From DAOUET01 sp034430155 (GTDB taxonomy: Bacteria > Chloroflexota > Anaerolineae > Anaerolineales > UBA4823), in assembly GCA_034430155.1 (NCBI GenBank), contig DAOUET010000026.1, positions 1 through 53,720 of the forward strand: 53,720 nt of DNA. The letters are read 5' to 3'. Positions within the stretch are counted from its first letter, which is position 1. Each line of letters starts with the position of its first letter. Under the pieces are notes generated by a model. That model was not told where the DNA came from, ran no database searches, and saw only the letters and a program-made list of their open reading frames with translations. Position numbers and translations under genes: made by a program. Below are positions 40,827-50,367 of the stretch, piece by piece.

Positions 40827-41891
40827 ATGAAAAACCCTACCCGCTTTTGGATTCTTTTGGCGGTTATCGTGCTATTTTCAGTAACTGTCAGCTGCATGTT
40901 TGCCAGCCAGTTACTTGGAGAGGCTGGACCAGCACCCTCTATAAGCCCGATCGAGGTCACCGCCACTCAAATCCCGCCAACCACACCAGAGGCGACCCAG
41001 GTCTCAAGCCCAACCCCTCCCCCCCCACCAGAACAACCTGCGCCAACCTCTACTGCGCCCCTCCCAACTACGGAACCCGCTGCAAGCAATCAGCCGTGTG
41101 TCGAGGAGACCTGCGTCTATGACGGGTATTTCCTTTTGGAACGTCCTATCGGAAGCGGTGGACGAAATACCATCGATTACTCTTATCGTTTCGGTATCTA
41201 TGATAGCCAATTGAAGGACGTTCACCGCGGCGTAGATTTCCTTAATTCAAGCGGAACGCCCGTCCTGGCCGCTGGAGATGGTGAGGTGGTGGTGGCGGGG
41301 GATGATCAAAAAACGCTATATGGACCATTACGCAACTTTTACGGCAACCTGGTTATCATCAAGCACCAGCTGCCAGGATTTTCCCAACCGGTTTTCACGC
41401 TATACGCGCATCTATCCCAAATTTCAGTGAAGGTTAATGATCCGGTGAAAGCGGGCGATGAAATTGGGCTGGTAGGGATGTCCGGCGGCGTACCTGGTAG
41501 TACCTTGCATTTCGAAGTCCGCCTGGGCGAAAATTCTTACGCCACTGCACGTAATCCCGAACTATGGTTAACCCCTCTTCCCGATGAAACCGACCAGCCC
41601 CAGGGCGCTCTGGCTGGACGCATACGAGACCCCGAGGATAATTACCTGCAAGTCCCCAATATCGTGGTCGAGCGCTTGAGTGGCCCCGGGTTACCAGCGA
41701 TGGACCGCTTCTACTTAAAAACATACGCAGAAAAGCGCCTGATAGGCCAACCACCCTGGGAAGAAAATTTTGCCGCCGGAGATTTGCCAGCTGGCCAGTA
41801 CAAAATTTCCTTCCTGTCTAACGGGATGCAGCAACAGGTTGTGGAGGTACAACCTGGCAAGATCACCGTAGTGAATTTCACCGTCAAATAG
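40827..41891 (+). CDS. M23-family (LytM-type) peptidase, envelope-anchored
   Basis: A 354-residue protein. It has an N-terminal signal or anchor (residues ~8-28) and a Thr/Pro-rich linker (~45-90), and then an M23 peptidase domain (~125-255). Metal and catalytic residues are in HRGVDF (His/Asp), HLSQ and LHFEVR (~218-223), which match the H-x(n)-D and H-x-H pattern only in part: the last motif reads LHFEVR, as in the family's HLHFE. It probably cleaves peptidoglycan cross-bridges. The C-terminal ~90 residues (GALAGRIRD onward) form a carboxypeptidase-regulatory-like beta-sandwich. A strong terminator follows. Confidence 0.85.
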   Translation: MKNPTRFWILLAVIVLFSVTVSCMFASQLLGEAGPAPSISPIEVTATQIPPTTPEATQVSSPTPPPPPEQPAPTSTAPLPTTEPAASNQPCVEETCVYDGYFLLERPIGSGGRNTIDYSYRFGIYDSQLKDVHRGVDFLNSSGTPVLAAGDGEVVVAGDDQKTLYGPLRNFYGNLVIIKHQLPGFSQPVFTLYAHLSQISVKVNDPVKAGDEIGLVGMSGGVPGSTLHFEVRLGENSYATARNPELWLTPLPDETDQPQGALAGRIRDPEDNYLQVPNIVVERLSGPGLPAMDRFYLKTYAEKRLIGQPPWEENFAAGDLPAGQYKISFLSNGMQQQVVEVQPGKITVVNFTVK

Positions 41892-41976
41892 CCCCCACGG
41901 GATGACGCAAAGATGACCTTCTAATCCAACCATATACCCTGATCGCTATTAATTTAACAATTTACTTTCTTGAAAG

Positions 41977-42010
41977 ACACACCAGGTAGGAAACTACCTG
42001 GTGTGTTTTT
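41977..42010 (+). terminator. Intrinsic terminator after the M23 peptidase gene
   Basis: A 13-bp perfect stem, ACACACCAGGTAG (41977-41989) with CTACCTGGTGTGT (41994-42006), capped by a GAAA tetraloop and followed by a T-run. Confidence 0.9.
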
Positions 42011-42063
42011 AACCAGATCAGCAATCTACGCAGCTCCCACTTCATAGATTGGGGGATTCCCTC

Positions 42064-42092
42064 TTGACAAGCATAAAAAATTAATATATAGT
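42064..42092 (+). promoter_or_regulatory. Strong sigma70 promoter of the LacI-family regulator
   Basis: A consensus TTGACA (42064-42069), exactly 17 nt, then TATAGT (42087-42092). The predicted start falls at about 42099, at the edge of the palindromic operator. Confidence 0.75.
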
Positions 42093-42099
42093 AATATAG

Positions 42100-42117
42100 A
42101 TTGGGAGCGCTCCCAAT
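42100..42117. promoter_or_regulatory. LacI-family operator 1
   Basis: A perfect 18-bp palindrome, ATTGGGAGCGCTCCCAAT, with central CG as in LacI/GalR-family sites. Its core TGGGAGCGCTCCCA is identical to the published CelR operator of cellulolytic actinobacteria. It overlaps the predicted transcription start, so binding should repress. Confidence 0.85.
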
Positions 42118-42205
42118 TTATCAGAAAAATAACTGGTATTGTCAAATATAATGGGTAAATAAGCGCATATTTGTAAAATTAATTCAAATCTTGCGATAAT
42201 AATAA

Positions 42206-42219
42206 TGAGAGCGCTCTCA
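42206..42219. promoter_or_regulatory. LacI-family operator 2
   Basis: A second palindrome, TGAGAGCGCTCTCA, shares the GAGCGCTC core with operator 1 and lies 102-106 nt downstream of it. Two sites at this spacing could allow looping. Because it covers an ATG at 42205, that codon is unlikely to be the start of the regulator. Confidence 0.75.
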
Positions 42220-42249
42220 CAATACCCTCCGATAAGTCATAAATTTCGC

Positions 42250-43296
42250 ATGCCCATGCAGAACTTAACACTTGAAGATATCGCCCAATTAGCCGGAGTT
42301 TCCCGCTCGACGGTTTCACGGGTGATTAACGATCATCCCAATGTGAGCGATTCGGTCCGGCAGCGTGTCTTAGAGATCATCCACCAGACCGGTTACCAGC
42401 CCAACCTGGCGGCCCGTTCGCTCGCTTCTCAGCGATCCAACATAATCGGCCTGGTCATCCCCCGCAGCGTATCGAACCTCTTTATCGATCCATATTTCCC
42501 CCGCCTGACCCAAGGTGTGGCTCAAGCGTGCAATGAGTCCAATTACACCCTTTCGCTCTTCCTATTCCACACCAAAGAGGATGAGCACAACCTTTTCCCA
42601 CGCATCAGTCGCCCCGGGCTGGTGGATGGCATCATCCTGCAGTCTACAAACGTTGGTGATGGACTTGTTCAACAACTCAGCCAGAGTGGAATTCCTTTTG
42701 TAATAGCAGGACGTCCGATGGAGGTTTCTGAGGTCAGCTATGTGGATGTGGATAACATCACAGGGGCATATAGCGCCGTCAGACATCTGGTTCACCAGGG
42801 TTACAGGAGAATTGGGACTGTCACCGGTCCGCTAAACTCTACCGCCGGTCTGGACCGATTAGAGGGATTTAAGCGAGCTTTGTCCGAAAGCAATCTCGAT
42901 TTTGACGAACAGCTGTGCATAGAAGCTGACTTCACCGAGGGCGGTGGTTATTATGCTGCCCAGAGATTATTGCTTCAAAAACCGGATGCTTTTTTCATCG
43001 CTTCAGATACCATGGCTTTAGGAGCATTACGGGCCATCCGTGAGGCCGGGCTGGCTATCCCGGATGAAATCGCTCTGGTCAGCTTTGATGATCTACCCAT
43101 CGCCAGCCGAGCCAATCCTCCCTTGACCACCATCCGTCAACCCATCCGTTATTTAGGAATTAAACTCGTCGAAACCTTGTTAGACATCCTCGAGAATGGG
43201 TCGAACCCACCACGCCGGGTGGTCTTCGGCACGCAACTGGTCATTCGCGAGTCATGCGGAGCGAATCGATCCGCCCCAGAAAGGCTCCGATCCTAG
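42250..43296 (+). CDS. LacI-family transcriptional regulator
   Basis: A 348-residue regulator. The LacI DNA-binding domain (residues ~3-60) reads TLEDIAQLAGVSRSTVSRVI and the hinge YQPNLAARSLASQRS, followed by a periplasmic-binding-protein-like sensor domain (~65-340) with SFDDLPIASRANPPLTTI (~278-295) near the end. It should bind the palindromes at 42100 and 42206 and be released by a sugar. ATG 42250 or 42256 is likely, since the ATG at 42205 lies in an operator; no strong SD marks either. It sits at the head of the beta-glycan transport and hydrolysis genes and probably controls them. Confidence 0.9.
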   Translation: MPMQNLTLEDIAQLAGVSRSTVSRVINDHPNVSDSVRQRVLEIIHQTGYQPNLAARSLASQRSNIIGLVIPRSVSNLFIDPYFPRLTQGVAQACNESNYTLSLFLFHTKEDEHNLFPRISRPGLVDGIILQSTNVGDGLVQQLSQSGIPFVIAGRPMEVSEVSYVDVDNITGAYSAVRHLVHQGYRRIGTVTGPLNSTAGLDRLEGFKRALSESNLDFDEQLCIEADFTEGGGYYAAQRLLLQKPDAFFIASDTMALGALRAIREAGLAIPDEIALVSFDDLPIASRANPPLTTIRQPIRYLGIKLVETLLDILENGSNPPRRVVFGTQLVIRESCGANRSAPERLRS

Positions 43297-43362
43297 GCAG
43301 ATTTTCCACAAAAAGGCGTGATAGGAGGTGAATGCTGCACAACATAAGAATGTATCCCTATA

Positions 43363-43523
43363 ACCACGATTCACCAGCCTATTGTTCAATTTGGTAGCAA
43401 GGCAGTGGAAACCTTGATCGACTTGATTGAAAACGGGATCAAACCTCCCGGCGCACTATCATGGAACCAGAGCTGGTCATTCGCGACAGCTGTGGCGCAA
43501 AGCAGAAAATGGTCGTTGAGTAA
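43363..43523 (+). pseudogene. C-terminal relic of a second LacI-family regulator
   Basis: The frame from 43363 reads TIHQPIVQFGSKAVETLIDL then IENGIKPP. One base is then missing near 43449, after which the next frame reads RRTIMEPELVIRDSCGAKQ up to TAA at 43521-43523. This is the C-terminus of a LacI-family sensor domain, similar to but clearly different from the intact regulator just upstream (IRQPIRYLGIKLVETLLDIL). It is a truncated, frameshifted remnant of a tandem paralogue. Confidence 0.8.
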
Positions 43524-43673
43524 GAAAAATAGATGTGCATGATAAGTAAGGACTTCGATCCCAGATATTTAATCGCCCTGCAACCAAGAGGAGGTGGAAA
43601 ATTATCCATATAAAAAACTGATCTGACTAACCAATTGTATTAATCAATCGATAAAATACTAAGGAGAATCAAA

Positions 43674-45584
<1,911 letters not shown>

Positions 45585-45599
45585 CCATTCATGCAAGGA

Positions 45600-45636
45600 A
45601 ACAGCCATGTTTCGCCAACCCCGGAACATGGCTGTT
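45600..45636 (+). terminator. Intercistronic hairpin between SBP and permease genes
   Basis: A 12-bp stem, AACAGCCATGTT (45600-45611) with AACATGGCTGTT (45625-45636), and a 13-nt loop. There is only a weak T-stretch after it, so it could be a leaky terminator or a stabiliser of the SBP mRNA. Confidence 0.7.
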
Positions 45637-45702
45637 TGTTATAATGTATTAATCGTCTTTTTTTAACAATTTATCAACTTAAGATTACCAGGAGGTGCTG
45701 GG

Positions 45703-46707
45703 TTGAAAGGATACCGCAAATATTTCCTTAACAAGGCTATTTGGTTCTTGGTCACCTTTGTTTTCGCCATCATACTGAATTTCATCCTACCCCGCCTGAT
45801 GCCGGGCGATCCGGTAGCGGTAATCACACAAAGGGCTACCCAAGGCATGCAAAGTGCCAGTGGGATCCAGGCGGTTTATGAGTATTACCAGAAAGCGTTT
45901 GGCACCAACAAACCCATGCTGACACAATTCATCCTCTATATAAAAAATATCGCCCATGGGGATTTTGGTTTATCGTTCAGCCAGTACCCAAGACCGGTGT
46001 TAGACATTCTCAAATCGTCCATCTGGTGGACGATCGGCCTGCAGTTCCCGGCGATCATCGTCGGCTGGCTGATCGGGAATACGCTGGGGGCATTGGCAGC
46101 TTATCTCAAAAAGGGTTTTGATAAAGTGCTCATGCCAGTCAGCATTTTTGTGAGCAACTTCCCGGCCTTTGGCATGGCAGTCATTTTACTGGTCATTTTT
46201 GGAGTCGGATTAAATTGGTTCCCTACTTCAGGTGGATATGGGTTTGACCTGATGCCCGCATTCTCCTGGAAATTTATCTGGTCAGTGATCGTCCATTACC
46301 AATTGCCATTCTGGTCGATCGTGTTGATTGCCATCGGAGGTCAGGCGATCGGCATGCGCTCCATGGCTATCTATGAACTGAATGCGGATTATGTAAAATT
46401 CAGCCGCTTTATGGGGATCAAAGACCGCAAGATCATCGGCTATGTGTTTAGAAATGCCATGCTTCCACAGGTGACCGGATTAGCCTTATCGATCGGAACC
46501 ATGATCGGAGGGGCACTGGTAGCGGAGATCATTTTTAGTTATCCGGGACTTGGTTACACCATGCTAAATGGTGTGATGGGACAGGATTATCCGCTGATCT
46601 CAGCAACCACATTGATCGTCACCTTGATGGTGCTGATTGCGATGTTTCTGATCGATATCGTTTATGCCTTTATTGACCCGCGCATTAAAGCAGCGCAGTT
46701 GGATTAG
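45703..46707 (+). CDS. ABC transporter permease, OppB/DppB type
   Basis: A 334-residue inner-membrane permease with six membrane helices. It has an N-terminal helix, the FILPRLMPGDPV segment (residues ~26-37) typical of DppB, and the EAA-like loop AIYELNADYVKFSRFMGIKDRKIIGY (~222-247, partly quoted) that contacts the ATPases. The closing signature is EIIFSYPGLG (~272-281). The start is TTG 45703, 9 nt or so after AGGAGG. It is the first of four co-oriented transporter genes and follows the SBP gene after a hairpin. Confidence 0.9.
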   Translation: MKGYRKYFLNKAIWFLVTFVFAIILNFILPRLMPGDPVAVITQRATQGMQSASGIQAVYEYYQKAFGTNKPMLTQFILYIKNIAHGDFGLSFSQYPRPVLDILKSSIWWTIGLQFPAIIVGWLIGNTLGALAAYLKKGFDKVLMPVSIFVSNFPAFGMAVILLVIFGVGLNWFPTSGGYGFDLMPAFSWKFIWSVIVHYQLPFWSIVLIAIGGQAIGMRSMAIYELNADYVKFSRFMGIKDRKIIGYVFRNAMLPQVTGLALSIGTMIGGALVAEIIFSYPGLGYTMLNGVMGQDYPLISATTLIVTLMVLIAMFLIDIVYAFIDPRIKAAQLD

Positions 46708-46721
46708 GAAGTTATTTTGAT

Positions 46722-47972
46722 ATGAAACATACAATTCGACAAGTTTTTCGCTCTCCAAATTTTATGTTTGGGTTTATTGTTTTTGTGCTCTTGTTACTCA
46801 TCGTGATCCTTTATCCGATATTTGTAAAATATTCTCCATTAGAAATCATCGGCCAGGGTACTTTCTTCCCGCCTGGCGTCTATGTGAATGTTTATGACTC
46901 CATCGGTGCTCCGAGGTATACCCTTAATCTGGATGATGCTGCTGCCAATCGCATCGGCAGTAAGTTGGACGACCAAGAACGCCTGGACATGAAGACATGG
47001 CTTGTGGCAGATGGCTTTCCTGAAGATGAGATCGATATCAGCGATACAGCAAAACTGATGGAACAGTGGGAGAACAATTATGACCCGACGGTGCGGATTC
47101 CCGGGATGACTTATGCCAATCAAATGTACTATCAAAGACTCAACGCCTCGCTCCAAGGAATTTTATCCATCGAGGGGGTGACCATTGCAGCAATAAGCGC
47201 GGAAATGGGTGCCTTGGAGGAAACAGGTACCATCCCACAATCCGATTACGTGAACATCAACCAGGTTCCGAACGTACGGGTGTTGCCACTTGGAACCGAT
47301 AACTTCGGCAGGGATGTGCTGACGGAATTGGTTAAAGCCACCAGCGTATCGTTACAGATCGGTCTTGTCGCTGGAACCGTTGCAACCTTAATCGGTTTGA
47401 CCTTAGGATTACTGTCAGGCTATATCGGTGGCTTGATGGATGACATCATTATGTTCATCACCAATATCTTTACCGTAATCCCCAGCTTTGTGTTGTTGAT
47501 CTTGATTTCATTCAGTATTGGGCAGGAACATCGCGGTGCTGTTACCATCGCAGTGGTGATTGGATTTACCTCCTGGGTGTGGACTACCAGGGCAGTGCGG
47601 GCACAAGTAATTTCATTACGTAATCGCGATCACGTCAATCTTTCAAAATTATCCGGGCACTCCGTCATGCACATTATCCTGGCAGATATCCTGCCATACA
47701 TCGCTTCTTATGTGGTTATGGCTTTTATTTTGCAGATTTCCTCGGGTATTTTGTCAGAGGCTGGACTCTCTATCCTTGGATTGGGACCGAGAACGACTAA
47801 AGTACCAACCTTGGGTTTGATGATGAACTGGTCGTTGATCTATCAGGCGGAAATACTCGGAAAATGGTGGGCGTATTTCCCAGTGATTGTAGTCATAGCT
47901 CTGATTACATTCTCTATGAATTTGATGAATACAGGTCTCGACCAGGTATTCAACCCGGCACTGAGGGAGTAG
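46722..47972 (+). CDS. ABC transporter permease, OppC/DppC type with long extracytoplasmic insert
   Basis: A 416-residue permease. The first membrane helix (residues ~15-37) is followed by an unusually long external region of about 140 residues (~45-185) before the family motif VLPLGTDNFGRDVLTELV (~187-204). Ordinary OppC proteins have only some 40-60 residues there. Five more helices and the EAA loop (LRNRDHVNLSKLSGHS) follow, with SEAGLSILGLG (~345-355) near the end. The insert may help dock the large binding protein. The gene starts 14 nt after the OppB-type gene and is followed 9 nt later by the first ATPase gene. Confidence 0.9.
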   Translation: MKHTIRQVFRSPNFMFGFIVFVLLLLIVILYPIFVKYSPLEIIGQGTFFPPGVYVNVYDSIGAPRYTLNLDDAAANRIGSKLDDQERLDMKTWLVADGFPEDEIDISDTAKLMEQWENNYDPTVRIPGMTYANQMYYQRLNASLQGILSIEGVTIAAISAEMGALEETGTIPQSDYVNINQVPNVRVLPLGTDNFGRDVLTELVKATSVSLQIGLVAGTVATLIGLTLGLLSGYIGGLMDDIIMFITNIFTVIPSFVLLILISFSIGQEHRGAVTIAVVIGFTSWVWTTRAVRAQVISLRNRDHVNLSKLSGHSVMHIILADILPYIASYVVMAFILQISSGILSEAGLSILGLGPRTTKVPTLGLMMNWSLIYQAEILGKWWAYFPVIVVIALITFSMNLMNTGLDQVFNPALRE

Positions 47973-47981
47973 GTATTCGAA

Positions 47982-49004
47982 ATGGCAGAAGTAATTTTAG
48001 AGGTAAGAGAACTGACAACAAAATATATCACCCGCTTTCGGGAAAATGTTTATGCGGTTGACCATGTTTCTTTAAAGGTTGAAGAGGGGAAATCGCTGGG
48101 AATTGCGGGAGAATCCGGCTGCGGAAAGTCAACCCTGGCGCTCAGCTTGATGGGTTATTACTTCGCTCCGCTGCACTATACGAGTGGCGAGATTAGCATC
48201 GACGGGCGAAATATTTCCAGAATGGACCCCGATGACATTCGTACATCGATATTGGGGACGGAGATTGCCTATATCCCCCAATCCGCGATGAACGCGCTCA
48301 ACCCCACCCAGAAGATCATCCACTTTATTGAAGATGTATTTCAAGCCCATGATCCCTACAAAACCAAACAAGAGATTTATAAATTCGCCAGAGAATGCTT
48401 TGAGGTCTTGGGGCTCCCGGCGGAAGTGCTGCAAAAATACCCGGTTGAACTTTCGGGCGGCATGAAACAGCGCACGGTGATCGCGGTATCGGTGCTCCTT
48501 TTTCCAAAAATTCTGATCGCGGATGAACCTACCTCCGCGCTCGATGTCACCACACAGAAGATGGTCATCAAGATGCTGCAGCGCTTGATGGAAGATGGTT
48601 TCATCAAATCGATGATTTTCATCACGCATGAGCTTCCGCTGCTTTACAACGTGACCGATGATATCATGGTCATGTACGCAGGCCAAATCGTGGAGAAGGG
48701 CACCGCCAAACAAGCCGTGTTTGATCCACTCCACCCATATGCCAAAGGTCTCATGGGCTCGATCATTGTGCCTGAAAGCGGCCTGCGGGATGTTAAACTA
48801 ACCGCCATTCCTGGGGTACCACCCAATCTTAAAAACCCACCGTCTGGCTGCCGGTTTGCCGAACGCTGCAAATATGTTAAACCAGAATGCAAGGTGACTT
48901 CTGTCGGTCTTCGCGAGATCGATGGTAGCCGCGCTTACCGCTGCATCCTCTCGGAAAAAGAACTGAGGGCGGCCTTTGCAAAGGAGGCTGATCAACATGC
49001 CTGA
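47982..49004 (+). CDS. ABC transporter ATP-binding protein, OppD/DppD type
   Basis: A 340-residue ATPase. Walker A is GESGCGKS (residues ~41-48), the signature LSGGMKQR (~162-169) and Walker B ILIADEPTS (~182-190), with a D-loop ALDV and a switch His in FITHE. The C-terminal oligopeptide/dipeptide-transporter extension is present with CRFAERCKYVKPEC (~306-319), whose cysteines bind an Fe-S cluster in some relatives. It pairs with the following ATPase. The stop overlaps the next start (ATGCCTGA). Confidence 0.9.
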   Translation: MAEVILEVRELTTKYITRFRENVYAVDHVSLKVEEGKSLGIAGESGCGKSTLALSLMGYYFAPLHYTSGEISIDGRNISRMDPDDIRTSILGTEIAYIPQSAMNALNPTQKIIHFIEDVFQAHDPYKTKQEIYKFARECFEVLGLPAEVLQKYPVELSGGMKQRTVIAVSVLLFPKILIADEPTSALDVTTQKMVIKMLQRLMEDGFIKSMIFITHELPLLYNVTDDIMVMYAGQIVEKGTAKQAVFDPLHPYAKGLMGSIIVPESGLRDVKLTAIPGVPPNLKNPPSGCRFAERCKYVKPECKVTSVGLREIDGSRAYRCILSEKELRAAFAKEADQHA

Positions 49005-49821
49005 TGAAAATAATATATGCCTGAGAACAATAGGACTTACCAAGGTATTTGGGTTTGGCCTCCAGAAATGTGTTGCCGTTGATCATGTGGATCTGGATCT
49101 CTGCGTGAGCGAGGTCGTCTCGATTGTGGGCGAATCGGGCAGCGGTAAGACCACTTTAGCCAAGATGCTTCTGGGATTGATCAATCCTACTGAAGGGGAG
49201 GTCTATTATCAGGGGAAGAAGCGCGATATCCGTACTCATCAGAAGAGAAAGGAATACTGGAAAAATATCCAGGCCATCTTTCAAGATCCCTACTCATCCT
49301 ACAATATATTTAATAAGATCGATTCCGTGCTTTTAGATTGTATTCACATGCGTGGAGGTAGAAGACTTCCACGTGCGAAAAAAGTAGAGTTGATGGCAGA
49401 GGCGTGCAGCTTTGTGAATTTGAAGTTCGAGGAATTGACCAACAAGTATCCTTTTGAGCTTTCCGGCGGACAGATGCAGCGCTTAATGATTTCCCGTATC
49501 TTCCTGCTGAAGCCTAAGATCCTGGTGGCTGATGAACCTACCTCGATGATCGATGCCTGTTCACGCGCCACCATCCTAGATATGCTGATGCAATTGCGTA
49601 ACGAAATTGGGATGACGGTTATTTTCATCACCCACGATATTGGCCTGGCGTATTATGTTTCTGACACCGTTTATATAATGAAGCATGGAAAATTCGTTGA
49701 ACGCGGATCTCCCGATGAGGTGATTCTTCATCCAAAAGAGGATTACACGCGACGGTTGATCAATGATGTTCCAAAGATTTATGAAGAATGGGATCTCTCA
49801 ACTGTTGAGTATTCCTCTTGA
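48997..49821 (+). CDS. ABC transporter ATP-binding protein, OppF/DppF type
   Basis: A 274-residue ATPase. Walker A is GESGSGKT (residues ~45-52), the signature LSGGQMQR (~156-163) and Walker B ILVADEPTS (~176-184), with D-loop MIDA and switch His in FITHD. It lacks the long C-terminal Cys-rich extension of its partner. ATG 48997 is chosen because AAGGAGG precedes it and it overlaps the previous stop by 8 nt; the frame is open 21 nt upstream. With the OppD-type ATPase it should form the heterodimer that drives the importer. Confidence 0.9.
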   Translation: MPDENNICLRTIGLTKVFGFGLQKCVAVDHVDLDLCVSEVVSIVGESGSGKTTLAKMLLGLINPTEGEVYYQGKKRDIRTHQKRKEYWKNIQAIFQDPYSSYNIFNKIDSVLLDCIHMRGGRRLPRAKKVELMAEACSFVNLKFEELTNKYPFELSGGQMQRLMISRIFLLKPKILVADEPTSMIDACSRATILDMLMQLRNEIGMTVIFITHDIGLAYYVSDTVYIMKHGKFVERGSPDEVILHPKEDYTRRLINDVPKIYEEWDLSTVEYSS

Positions 49822-49875
49822 GTTTGGATTCTAACGAAAAAACGTAATGCTCTGAATACTAAACTGGACACACCT

Positions 49876-50324
49876 TTGAACGTACTACGCAATGCAAAAG
49901 TTTATTCTAAATTAACCTCGATTCTCCTGGCCTATGTAGTTTTTATAACCCTGGGGATTCCAGATGGCTTATTGGGGGTCGCCTGGCTCTCCAGGCAAGC
50001 GGATTTTTCTATTCTGCTAAATTCTCTGGGAATATTATCCTTTCCTGCTGTTACTGCCTAATTGACCTACAATTCTTTAAGCGGTGCTTTGATTGCGCGA
50101 ATAGGTGTTGGCAATTTTCTGGCGGTTGGCTGCGTCCCGAACAGCTTGACCCTGTTTGGCTATACCCTTGTTCCATCCTGGTTGATGATGGTTCTGTTGG
50201 GTGTGATGGCCGGCTTGGGGCGGGTGCGATTGATGCCGGTCTCAATACCTATGTCGCAGCTCATATTGGCGAGGGCTTGATGCAATGGCTGCACGCAAGC
50301 TATGGGGCGTTTGGATTTTACTGA
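49876..50324 (+). pseudogene. Truncated, interrupted MFS transporter gene
   Basis: The frame from 49876 encodes VVFITLGIPDGLLGVAW, LSGALIARIGVG and LGVMAGLG, all typical of the N-terminal half of an MFS permease (GIPDGLLG-type, as in Chloroflexota sugar and fucose-like transporters). An in-frame stop (TAA at 50059-50061) and a frameshift near 50220 break it. The next frame continues AIDAGLNTYVAAHIGEG and LMQWLHASYG, then stops at 50322. Only about 145 of roughly 400 residues remain. It lies between the ABC importer and the mannosidase, so it may be a lost second sugar transporter. Confidence 0.85.
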
Positions 50325-50367
50325 TGGTCTATAAAATAACAAGACAGATTCATCAGGAAAACGCATT

